Shown piece by piece: positions 11,601 to 21,969 of a stretch of 64,000 bases of DNA. The DNA is from Dallia pectoralis. Taxonomy: Eukaryota; Chordata; Actinopteri; Esociformes; Umbridae. The notes below the pieces were generated by a model that had not been told where the DNA came from, did no database searches, and worked only from the letters and a program-made list of their open reading frames with translations. The stretch covers positions 18,271,507 to 18,335,506 of the forward strand of contig CM055743.1 of the NCBI GenBank assembly GCA_029465975.1, in the 5' to 3' direction. Position 1 is the stretch's first letter. Every line of letters starts with the position of its first letter. The position numbers and the translations under genes are program-made.

Positions 11601-13511
11601 GAGTAACAAAAATATTTTTGGTTTGGGAAGTCACAAGTTCTTTTATTAAAATATCGGAAGAATTAGCTGTGGATTGCAGGGAGGAAATTTGACTGGATAC
11701 ATCCATGATTTCCTGTGCGTCATCTTTTTGTTGTTTAAGAAGAATATCTTCAAGCTTTCTTCTCTTGTACCCCCTAGTAAGCATACTTGAGGGTTTTGAC
11801 ACGGGGTTCAAATCACGCATTCTCTCTCCTTTAAGGGTAATGGCTGATTTTAAGTTCTGTTTCTGATTCACGGTTAGTTCATTAGTCGTTTTTGACCTTC
11901 GTTGTCTGCATGACATTGTTGTTTGTTGGAATGGCCGACTTCGTTTCTTTTTTGTTGTGTCCACTGTCGGTTCTACTCTAATGGAGTTCTTACAACTGTT
12001 CCCTACAGTTTGTTTAACAGATAATGTGATTTCCGAGCCATCACTGAGATCATCTTGATGATTTAGCACATTTATATCCGATTTGACCAAATCACCACTG
12101 CTGTGAAGTTTTCCGCGTTTTCCTGGTATACTGGCGACACACAGGGATGATTTCTTTGGGAAAATATTACCGCAGGGCCGTTGAATTGGGACTTCCAGAG
12201 TTGACGTAATTGCTTTAACTCGTTTACCCCTGGTAGCACAAACACCTTTTTTATGTTTTGGAGTACCAGCTCGGATTTGGGAGTCCTCTGCTTCATGTAC
12301 CGGGGCTTTTAAAAGTAATGTGTCATCTACTATTTCATTGCCACTTGTCACTCCAGAAGGGCTGCGTTGATGTGGATTCACATTATTTGTTTTGAGAATT
12401 CTTCCTTTCTTCATTTTGCCTTTTTTTTCTTTTACATTATTTCCTGGGCTCGTGTCCTCGTTTTTCTCTTTTAACAATGCTGGTAAAAATTTCACAGACG
12501 CGTCATTGTCATCCGTGACATTCTTATCATGAGCTCTTGTCCGTTTTTGTCTCTGGAGGTTCGTTTTTGAAAGAGGCCTCGTTGTGTCATGCAGCATAGT
12601 GTCTCCATGGTTAGCACTGAATAATTCAGAAATCTGTCCTTGTGCTGCAGCTGTGCACACAGTTGTTGATGCAAAACTGGTAGTGTGATTAGTGAGATGG
12701 GACATTACAGATATAACTGATTGATCTTGAATCCACTCTGCTTTTATAAGTGCATTTGATTCGGAGGTTCTTCTTGATTTTTTTTTCATTGATATTGCCT
12801 GGCTTGATCCACGATTTGCATTCCTCATTTCAGAGCCTTTAGGAGTATCAAGAAAATTCTGACCCTGGTCCACATGTGTAAAAGGCTTAGCAATTACAGA
12901 ACCTCCATCTTCCGCTTGAAGAGAAGGCTTTGAACTTGGTGGGGGTGAAATTTCACCTTTATTTTTTACGATTCGTTTGGAAGTTCGTCGTCTTTTCTTG
13001 CACGCCTCAGAAATGTTATTTTCTGGTGTGAGTATTATATGTTCATTCTTAGATTCCGACTTCACCTCTGATGCCAGCAAATAATCTGGCTGGTCGTTCA
13101 GGGTTGCAACTTCGCATAACTCTTCTGAGATGGGTAGACACTTATCTCGGACATCCTCTGTTGTACTCTCGGTTAACTCTCTTTGAGCGTCTGGAGTCGT
13201 ACTCTCCGAACGACCGTGGGTGTCGGGAAACGGAGCCGAGATCGCCACATCCTTAACATCCAAATCTGCCGTGGTCTTCGATGGTTGGTCTGCCAAAAAA
13301 ACATCTTCTACTTTTCTTCCCTGTTGACAGAAAATAACAATGGAGTAGAAATAAGTGACGTTGGAATAAATTCTCATTGTGACACATCTCTGTTCAGCAG
13401 TGTTGTTTAAGGATGGCCTACCTTGTGTTCATTGATTAGCTGGCTTGGTAAATACAAAGCAGCATGTTTTGAGTTTCCTGCTTTATCTACATTCTCCAAT
13501 CTCTCCTCCAT
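8692..13511 (-). CDS. Large C2H2 zinc-finger protein (about 1,572 residues)
   Basis: A nuclear zinc-finger protein, presumably a DNA-binding regulator. One giant last exon (8692-13320) is preceded by a coding exon at 13422-13511. The two join in phase across a short intron: donor GTAGG, acceptor CTGTCAACAG. The upstream exon reads MEERLENVDK...LINEHK and has an in-frame TGA just before it, so translation probably starts at 13511. Residues 1-700 are low-complexity and basic, with many lysine/arginine clusters such as KKKRRRPNK. From about residue 725 to 1050 come eight or nine C2H2 fingers (CLYCGRTF, CQKCGKSF, CPYC, CSTC, CNIC, CSVC, CNLC). A second block of five or six follows from about residue 1170 (CRQCGKSF, CTQC, CPLC, CDTC, CLPC, CRKC), and a final finger (CADC) sits at the extreme C-terminus. 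Only one TGEKP linker is seen, unlike KRAB-type arrays. There is no KRAB, BTB or SCAN domain in view. I do not recognise the orthologue. Confidence 0.85.
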
Positions 13512-13514
13512 CTT

Positions 13515-13795
13515 CTCAAAGGCTTCAAGGAGAACTTGGACTTGATGTCAATCTGTTAAACCTTTATATTTGAAACATACAAACATTGGGTTGTCAATTT
13601 TTACCTTTACAGCCCTTTTGTAAATAGTACAATTCCGTCTTGATATTTGGTTGGTCCCTCCAGAATACCCGTTTGGGCAAAACCCCAACTGTAAAATCAG
13701 CCAAAGGTCAGCCAAAGATCAGCCAAAGATCAGCCAAAGACCAGCCACTTGGCAACATTTTTACAGCAAATTTCCAAATAGTAAATTAACAAAAA
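13515..13795. other. Upstream region of the zinc-finger gene
   Basis: Unassigned sequence with a short direct repeat (CAGCCAAAG four times, 13699-13745). Further 5' exons of the zinc-finger gene may lie here or beyond; none is certain. Confidence 0.35.
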
Positions 13796-13800
13796 GAATG

Positions 13801-14922
13801 GCTATTTCACTGTCCGTATGCATGGTGAGTGTACCTCAAAGTATGTATGGTGAGTGTACCCCAAAGTATGCATGGTGAGTGTACCTCAAAGTATGTATGG
13901 TGAGTGTACCCCAAAGTATGCATGGTGAGTGTACCTCAAAGTATGTATGGTGAGTGTACCCCAAAGTATGCATGGTGAGTGTACCCCAAAGTATGCATGG
14001 TGAGTGTACCCCAAAGTATGCATGGTGAGTGTACTCCAAAGTATGCATGGTGAGTGTACTCCAAAGTATGCATTGTGAGTGTACCCCAAAGTATGCATGG
14101 TGAGTGAGCGTACCCCAAAGTATTCATGGTGAGCGTACCCCAAAGTATGCATGGTGAGCGTACCCCAAAGTATGCAGGGTGAGCGTACCCCAAATATGTA
14201 TGGTGAGCGTACCCCAAAGTATGCATGGTGAGCGTACCCCAAATATGTATGGTGAGCGTACCCCAAAGTATGCATGGTGAGTGTACCCCAAAGTATGCAT
14301 GGTGAGCGTACCCCAAAGTATGCATGGTGAGTGAGCGTACCCCAAAGTATGCATGGTGAGTGAGCGTACCCCAAAGTATGCATGGTGAGCGTACCCCAAA
14401 GTATGCATGGTGAGCGTACCCCAAAGTATGCATGGTGAGTGTACCCCAAAGTATGCATGGTGAGCGTACCCCAAAGTATGCATGGTGAGTGTACCCCAAA
14501 GTATGCATGGTGAGCGTACCTCAAAGTATGATTGGTGAGTGTACCCCAAAGTATGCATGGTGAGCGTACCCCAAAGTATGCATGGTGAGCGTACCCCAAA
14601 GTATGCATGGTGAGCGTACCCCAAAGTATGCATGGTGAGCGTACCCCAAAGTATGCATAGTGAGCGTACCCCAAAGTATGCATGGTGAGTGAGCGTACCC
14701 CAAAGTATGCATGGTGAGCGTACCTCAAAGTATGCATGGTGAGTGTACCCCAAAGTATGCATGGTGAGCGTACCCCAAAGTATGCATGGTGAGCGTACCC
14801 CAAAGTATGCATGGTGAGCGTACCCCAAAGTATGCATGGTGAGCGTACCCCAAAGTATGCATAGTGAGCGTACCCCAAAGTATGCATGGTGAGTGAGCGT
14901 ACCCCAAAGTATGCATGGTGAA
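13801..14922. repeat. 25-bp minisatellite, about 45 copies
   Basis: Consensus GTATGCATGGTGAGCGTACC plus CCAAA. The left third carries GTGAGTGTACC, with alternating GTATGCATGG/GTATGTATGG units forming a 50-bp dimer; the right part is mostly GTGAGCGTACC. Some units have a 4-bp GTGA insertion. The long open frames across it in several frames are a consequence of the repeat. Confidence 0.97.
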
Positions 14923-15106
14923 TGATGTATTCTTTTTCATGGCAATCACACCACAATAACACAATAAATGTGTTTACCAATGTACATAAGATTGTTTCAA
15001 ATGCCAAAAATGCAAACAAGTACCATGCCGCACATAACGACTTCTTAATAATGTTTATGCTCTATTAATGTCGCTATTGCAGGCGACTGCTACTACCACC
15101 GTGCAC

Positions 15107-15190
15107 GCACACCCTGCACAAGTTTATTATGCACACCCTGCACAAGTTTATTATGCATGCACACCCTGCACAAGTTTATTATGCACGCAC
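15107..15190. repeat. 24-bp tandem repeat, three copies
   Basis: Unit CACACCCTGCACAAGTTTAT plus TATG, repeated at about 15107, 15131 and 15159; the last two are separated by a GCAT insertion. Confidence 0.9.
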
Positions 15191-15199
15191 GCACAAGCG

Positions 15200-15975
15200 C
15201 ACAAGCGCACACGTACCAGTGGCTTGAAGTCTGGTCAGCAAAGGTATGAAGTTGAGATAAAATGTGACAACAAGTGTTATACACTAGGCAGGATGTGTAC
15301 TTCGACTGTCTACTGAAAAGCGTCAGCAAAAGACCGGAAGTGCCTGGTGTCCAATCACGTGCAAGAATGCGGGTCCAAAAAATGGACTGAACGTTCCCGA
15401 CCCAGCTGCACTAAATCAATACTGACACCTTGTGGCGAGAATGAAGATGACAGTGTGGGGTGTTATGTATGTTGCATGCACAGATTTGTTTGCTTTGTTT
15501 GGTTAGCAGTTGATCCAATATGTATTTGCTTCGTCTGATTTTGCAGTTGATCAAACATTCCTCTGAGTTGTTCATGGCTTTGTTCGATCAGCCGTTTGAT
15601 TTTGATTGGTTCCTTGTTTGTTTACATTGCTTAAGATGAGAATCGATGTGATCATCTGATCATAACTAATTCATTACCTGAGTGCGAAAAAAAAATCCCG
15701 TCAGTTTTCTTTATCGCATTCAGAATATGTTGAGGCCACTAAATCGGTGGAGTTTGCTTTAGTTGCAATTTGTAGGAGGTTGACACCCATTTTGGGCTAA
15801 TTGCCTGGACTAAGAGGGGGGTCACTTCTGAAAACTAGGTCAAGCCTAGCATTAACATGCACGGGATAATAAAAATACAGTCACCTATGTTCATTTTTAA
15901 GGATTCATTTTGGTCCGACTTCCTCAGGTCGTTCTTGGGTCTTCGCCATCTTGACAGTTGTACTGGAGGAAGTTA
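15200..15975. other. Unique intergenic sequence
   Basis: No gene or repeat is recognised between the two tandem arrays. Confidence 0.4.
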
Positions 15976-15980
15976 TTCTC

Positions 15981-16226
15981 CTCCCAAATATGTATGGGAA
16001 CCACCGACCAAATATGTATGGGAACCACCGACCAAATATGTATGGGAACCACCGACCAAATATGTATGGGAACCACCGACCAAATATGTATGGGAACCAC
16101 CGACCAAATATGTATGGGAACCACCGACCAAATATGTATGGGAACCACCGACCAAATATGTATGGGAACCACTGACCAAATATGTATGGGAACCACTGAC
16201 CAAATATGTATGGGAACCACTGACCA
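15981..16226. repeat. 24-bp minisatellite, about 10 copies
   Basis: Unit CAAATATGTATGGGAACCAC plus CGAC. Roughly the first seven units end CCACCGAC and the last three CCACTGAC. Because 24 is divisible by three, several frames stay open on both strands; this is not coding. Confidence 0.97.
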
Positions 16227-16395
16227 AAATTACTGCAACAATTGGTCTCCAACACTGAAATCTCAGGTAAACAGTATTGCAATGAAAGGTAAACAGTATT
16301 GCAATGAAAGATTTCTGTTAAGAGTTTTTTTCCACCACCTACAATCTTTTTATTGTGTCCTACAAAATAAAGACAACATAAGTAACATTTAATTT

Positions 16396-16401
16396 TTTAT
16401 T
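16396..16401 (-). terminator. Probable polyadenylation signal of the AT-hook gene
   Basis: Minus-strand AATAAA about 1.56 kb downstream of the AT-hook stop codon, in otherwise repeat-free sequence. Inferred only. Confidence 0.4.
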
Positions 16402-17965
16402 GAGATTAAAAAACATCAACAAACAAAACAAAGTTTGACATTTCACTATTACCGAAAATTTTCTACAGAATTGCTCTAACAAAACAAATTGCCTCATATG
16501 AATATTCAATTGGTTTCTCAGACCTGGTTCTTATCACAGACAGATAGATACACAGTATGCATAATCTGTATAGCTAGGTCTATCACTAAAAGGCAAACAA
16601 TTTAATAAATCCAAGAAATCTTAAAAACAATGTGAAATCATGAAACTTTGGTTTCAGGAACATGAATTCAAACAATACATGAAAGTAATAAATTCTGCAG
16701 TGTGTTAAAAAAATACAATTTTGGTAAACAATGACTAAGTTGGGATGCAAGAACTAAAATCATAGCTAGGCACAAAAAAATAAACCACATTAGGCCAGAC
16801 TAATACCAGGTAAATATACATGCAAGCCTAAAAACATTTACACAAAACTTTCCAAGTAGTCTGCGAAACCAAGCTGTCGATTTATATGAAAGCCAATTTA
16901 TAACTGGGTTTAAACAAATGTAAAATAACTGGGATGAATGATGACACTGGTGAGAAAAATCCCTAACAGTTATAAATAGTTGCACATCAGTTAAATGAAA
17001 CTTCGGGGAACGATTAGAAGTTTACAGTTTTCGCACCAGAAGGTGAAATATTCAATGAACTAAGTAACAGAAAGTGCAAGTTTGTGACCTGCCCTCTGTG
17101 TCCCAATCCCTAAGTACAGCACTACTTTATTACACTGTGACAGTCATTGGTGTAACAGTTTAGTACACTAATATAAGTACACTACGACAACAGGCCATAT
17201 TTGGGACACGTGAAGCCGGGTGACAATGGAACAAAGTCTGAATCAAAAGTAAGATAGCCGGGAAGGGAAATGGGAGGTTGTTACATTCAAAGCTTTAGAA
17301 ATTAAGGCAAATAAAATGACAAAACATTAGCAATTTCAAAAAGCATCTGTATCATCGGGGAGACGAAAGTGTGTTATTTTGTCTTTGTATTTTTTCTTTA
17401 AACAAAACACATACTGATTTAAGACATTTTTTAACGTGAATTTGAGCTTCTTTGCTTAACCTATAGCACAAGTAATTAGGCAGCAGATTGAAATTGTCTG
17501 AATCTGTCAGACATTACAACATTTTGGGAAGACAACAAAAATCTAACATCGAGGAAAAAGCTCAATGCCAGTATCATCAACAAGATATATGAGCATGGAA
17601 TTAAAAGCATTAAAGTCAATACTGGAGAAAATGTAATACGGGATAAATCTGCACAGATCAATACGAGATAAACAACTGGCCACTGAATTCTCACCATTTG
17701 AGCTCTGGATGACGAATGTACTAAAGGGTACCATCCCCCCACCCCCACACGGTCTTCACAAAGGCATCAAACCATCACAAATAATAGCAAGAGCAAATAG
17801 ACACGTAGGTTAATTGAGAAAGAAAAACAGGTAGGAGCTTAGAGCCATCCAAGTAATAAAATGTTAAAAACATGTCAGTTCATCCTACGAGATGCTTCTG
17901 ATATTTTGTGTTTCCCCGGCAACAAAGTATGTTGACTCGTTTAGATTGCTCTCCCCAGGTTACCT
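16402..17965 (-). other. Probable 3' UTR of the AT-hook gene
   Basis: Repeat-free, moderately AT-rich sequence between the stop codon and the distal AATAAA. No open frame of interest. Confidence 0.4.
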
Positions 17966-18955
17966 TTACTTTACACCCTTTTTGCTAGAGCCAGGCTTCC
18001 GTCCCCGCCTCTTAGGAGCAACGGCCACTTTTTTACGAATACCACCAGGTGCTTTTCCTTCCTCCTCCACCAGCGATGAGTCTTCATCCTCATTTTTCTT
18101 TGCATCTTCAACTCTCTCCTCCTCTGAATCATAAGTTGTATAATCTACCTTTACAGTCTTTCTCCTGCCTTGTTGCCTCTGGGCTTGGATGGCAACTTCA
18201 TCTAACACGTTTGCTTTACCATTAGAGCAGCGGTAAAGCCTTACAATTGGAGAAACATTGTACCCCCGTTTGGCTGGCGGAATGCTGTTGGATCGATCCT
18301 TCTCCTCTTCACCCTTGGCCTGGACTGCACCCAAGGGTCGGGCCCTCTTTCGTGCAGACGTGGAGACTTTAGAGGTCGGAGGCGGGCTCTTTCGTAGGAG
18401 GTCACCTTTATCAGTGTTTGCCTTACGTGGACGACCTCTTCCCCGTGGCCTGGTAGAGGTGGGCTTCGCTGGTGAATCCACGCGAGGATGGATGCGAGGC
18501 CTTCCCAAAGGCTTCCACTTTCTAGATCCCTTCCTCTCATCGGGCGACAGCGAGTTCTTTCGCGGCCTGCCCCGTTTCTTCGGCTGCTGGGCCTTTTTTG
18601 GCCGGCCACGCTTCACCGGCGAAGATACCGTTTCAGAAACATCGTCCGGGTCCACCACTTTGCGTGGCCTCCCACGAGGCCTCTTGTCTACTTCCTTCAG
18701 TATCTTCGGTTTCTTTGAGACAGATCCTTTAGGTCGACCCCTTCCCTTCTTAGATGGTACGGGGCTGCCATTAGACAAGGCTTCACCTGACTCTTCTTCA
18801 CTAGCAGCAGCATCAATCGGTCCTTCTGACACGGTTGCCTCTTCTTCCGACACGGTTGCCCCTTCTTCCGAAACTGTTGCCCCTGTTTCTGACACCGTTG
18901 CCCCTTCATCTGAAACCGTTGCCCCTTCGTCCGACATCGTAGGCTCTTCTTTCAT
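17966..18955 (-). CDS. Multi-AT-hook nuclear protein (329 residues)
   Basis: A highly basic chromatin-type protein with an acidic start. The coding sequence lies in one exon; an in-frame TAG 15 codons upstream of the ATG fixes the start. Residues ~7-45 are an acidic near-octapeptide repeat (SDEGATV / SEEGATV). Residues ~65-195 carry six GRP cores flanked by K/R, the minor-groove AT-hook signature: KGRGRPKG, PRGRPRK, KRGRPKK, KRGRPRK, LGRPRIH and GRGRPRK. A seventh, weaker core (RRGRKPG) is near the C-terminus. A distinct non-repetitive block at ~230-275 (RGYNVSPIVRLYRCSNGKAN) may be the part most useful for finding the orthologue. A tail with KKNEDEDSSL is acidic before a basic end. It resembles HMGA-type architecture but is three times longer. 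I cannot name the gene. Confidence 0.78.
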   Translation of the reverse strand: MKEEPTMSDEGATVSDEGATVSETGATVSEEGATVSEEEATVSEGPIDAAASEEESGEALSNGSPVPSKKGRGRPKGSVSKKPKILKEVDKRPRGRPRKVVDPDDVSETVSSPVKRGRPKKAQQPKKRGRPRKNSLSPDERKGSRKWKPLGRPRIHPRVDSPAKPTSTRPRGRGRPRKANTDKGDLLRKSPPPTSKVSTSARKRARPLGAVQAKGEEEKDRSNSIPPAKRGYNVSPIVRLYRCSNGKANVLDEVAIQAQRQQGRRKTVKVDYTTYDSEEERVEDAKKNEDEDSSLVEEEGKAPGGIRKKVAVAPKRRGRKPGSSKKGVK

Positions 18956-19379
18956 CTGATTTCTCTCAGCCTGGTTCCTTCCTGGTTTCCAATTCGCCTT
19001 CTATGAGTACTGAAGACTTCCAACTATAAAACACAAATATTGATACGGTTACTATACAAACAAATGTTGGTATATTATTATAAAATTGGACATTAAAATG
19101 GACAGAGACCAAAATGTATTTTAACATCCAATCCGTACCCATTGACTTCGTGTTTACTGTGAAACTTGTATGAAAGGAATGATAGCACAAACAAAATTTA
19201 TTTGTGAAAATAAGAAACGTTAGCAAACTATCTACTTGTTTTTGAAACAACATCACATTAATTATTTTATGGGGTAGCTAGTTGGGACTATTATTAGTGA
19301 ACACGCTTAATGTCAACCTATCTAAGTAGCACGAACATTTCGCTAATAATCTCTACAACGTTGGCTAACACGCTAGCGA

Positions 19380-19900
19380 AACGCGGGGCCGTTCATTACA
19401 GCAAAACAAAAGGGTTTCATTACAAAACGTTTAATTAAACGCGTCCCTATTGGCCAGACTCAGCCCCGCCCCGCGCCGTTTGGTCCCACTCGTCGAAACG
19501 TTTTGCAACTGAACATCAAGATAGCAACCGTTCACCGCTAGGCTCGCGCTAATGTGCTAGCTAGCGTTAACTACGTCGTGAATTAAATGTCCACACACGT
19601 CACATTGTACACCTCACCTGAGTGAAATCCTTTCATGGATGGTACTGTCTGGAATTTGGTCAGATATCGCCCAGTCTCATCGACGTCGACACCGGGTTTA
19701 ATCGGTCTTTTGTTGTTTTTAGCTGGCTGGCTAGCTAGCTAATAGCTAGCAACGTGAACGCAAACCGGACGTTGTGTCTCGTGGGCTCTACGACCGGAGA
19801 GTGCAGACAACGATACTACATCCGGCTTGGAGACACGCCCCCGTGTTATTATTCCGAGGGGCCGATCTGGCAACCGCATTCCGGTGTCCCCTAGAGTGAG
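19380..19900 (-). promoter_or_regulatory. CpG-dense promoter region of the AT-hook gene
   Basis: CpG density is visibly higher than in the surrounding AT-rich sequence (for example ACGCGGGGCCG, CCCGCCCCGCGCCG), and it overlaps the non-coding first exon. The segment contains CCAAT-type (ATTGGC at 19450) and GC-box-like (CCCCGCCCC) matches. No TATA box, as expected for a housekeeping-type promoter. Confidence 0.55.
19618..19735 (-). other. Non-coding first exon of the AT-hook gene (approximate 5' end)
   Basis: On the minus strand a strong donor (ACTCAG, then GTGAGG) ends at 19618. It pairs with an acceptor TTTATAG at 19025-19031 that opens the coding exon. The right-hand edge is a guess. Confidence 0.45.
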
Positions 19901-19904
19901 TCGT

Positions 19905-21665
19905 CTCACTGGCAAAAAAAAATCGGGGCCACTATTCAGACCGGAGGGCCGGTGGTAATAAATAAATAATAATTTAATAATAAATAGAACCCTGTGAACC
20001 CGAACACAACTACATATATTGGAGGGTTTAGTTCTGTCGGGTGTCTCGTTTCTATACTGTCTTTGCATCCGTCTTCTTTGTGTGAGCTTCCGGCAAGTGA
20101 CCCGTTTGCTGCCTTTAACAGGTTGGACTGTTGAGGACACAATTAAGTCGCACTACAATTCTTCGGACATCAATTGTGAACATTTAATCAGAGATATGTC
20201 ATACATTTAGTATTCATTGTATTATAAATATATCATTGGTGTTGGTTATGTGGGAGACATTCTTAAGCAAGGCAACCAAATTCCAGTACTAACAACCCAA
20301 ACCCAGACAGGCAAATTCCCTCAAAGGCACCCCTGGGGTAGCCTGCAAGTCAAATTAAAACCCAGCTAACGGCAAGGCGGCAATATATCCACTCTGCCAT
20401 TCCGGATACCCCGATCCAACACATTTACATGAACTGTTAAGTATTGTACGTCCCCAGCATCTTCACATTTTCTCTCGCTTTCTTAATCCACATTGTTGTT
20501 CAGGCTGATGGGAATGTGTAACAGCTGGTGCTTGTTGAGAAGCTGCGTTCAAGGAAACTTGATTGAAAGCGTTGCAGCTGGTGCCTCATTGGTTGCTAGG
20601 GAGCTGAGTTAATGGCAACTCGTTAGTGTTGCAGTCAATATGTTGTCGATTGTTAACAAATAATAACACTTTATTCCCAGAAGATGTAGGCTTGAGCCCA
20701 GCTCCTTTTTGTCCGTTGTTCTACATCTACATGACAACTACATTTTTGTACTTTCTGTGGTTGAAGTTAATTGGAAAACTATTAGGAAAAACTATTAGTA
20801 AACTTATAGTTCTGGTTATTGTTCTTCTTCGAGAAAAGCGTCATAACCACCGATTTATATTGAAAACTATTGTTGACTTACCCCCAAGTCCTATCTGATT
20901 TCGACATAGTGCCCCACTTTGGCCAGAATAGACAGACAGACCTAATTTAATAAATATGGGATGAGGGGTATGAGGTAGCGGATGAGTGACGGAAGCAGCC
21001 TGAATAGGGAAAATATATGCAAATTGTGTGTTTGTTCGTATAGAGGGAGAGACACTGCAAGAGCTTGAGAGACAACCCCAAAGGAGAGGTTGTGTGTTAA
21101 ACCCCGTAACCTCGATCAACCCCCATCTCTCCCTCCGTGTGCTTTACCATGGTTACGAGACAGGGTTCCCAATGCTTATGTTTATGTGTTATTCAGCAGG
21201 AGGGGCGAGCTGGGTACTAATGTGTCTCGGTCTGTCTCCTCTGCAAATAGCATATGAACCGTCCCACGGTTGAACATATTAGAATAATGCTTTTACAATT
21301 TATATGTGAAATGTACGGCACAATATATATATTTAATAATAATAATGACTATAATATACTGCGATTTTAACTGCAAGGCCTCCATATGCCAGATAACATA
21401 GTTTTGGATTAGTTTATTTGTTGAGTAATGGAAGGCATCTGTACAAGCACTTAGTTACAACTTGGATAACAGACTTTATCAAATGCATTTAGTTCACTGA
21501 ATTTGAAAGTTTTTCTTGCCAATAAAAAAGAGTTAATGCCCATATTAATCACACTTTGTTTATTGACATGAAACATGTATATTACAACACATCTGAGTGT
21601 TCGCTTTTTCACGAGTTACATCACATCACAGACAGCACCATTTATGTTAGAGAGGGAACTCTTAA
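19905..21665. other. Intergenic sequence, left edge of the 34-kb gene-poor region
   Basis: No gene is recognised. An ETS-like CTTCCGG lies at 20088-20094, about 350 bases upstream of the AT-hook first exon. Confidence 0.4.
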
Positions 21666-21670
21666 AAGAC

Positions 21671-21962
21671 CCGGCCAATAGGGACTGTCCCTCCAATTTC
21701 CAGCCGGCCAATAGGGACTGTCCCTCCAATTTCCAGCCGGCCAATAGGGACTGTCCCTCCAGTTTCCAGCCGGCCAATAGGGACGGTCCCTCCAGTTTCC
21801 TGCCGGCCAATAGGGACTGTCCCTCCAGTTTCCAGCCGGCCAATAGGGACTGTCCCTCCAGTTTCCTGCCGGCCAATAGGGACTGTCCCTCCAGTTTCCT
21901 GCCGGCCAATAGGGACTGTCCCTCCAGTTTCCTGCCGGCCAATAGGGACTGTCCCTCCAGTT
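21671..21962. repeat. 33-bp minisatellite, nine copies
   Basis: Unit CGGCCAATAGGGACTGTCCC plus TCCAGTTTCCTGC (variant TCCAATTTCCAGC at the left end). Each unit has a GGCCAAT motif followed by the 13-bp inverted repeat AGGGACTGTCCCT. Confidence 0.97.
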
Positions 21963-21969
21963 TCTCATC

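Noticed and set aside
13886..15019. 377-codon minus frame and several overlapping frames
   Set aside because: 25-bp minisatellite; several minus frames are open and the repeat has no codon-level bias.
18258..18959. 233-codon plus-strand frame
   Set aside because: Antisense shadow of the AT-hook coding exon, whose AT-hooks, upstream in-frame stop and splice sites are on the minus strand.
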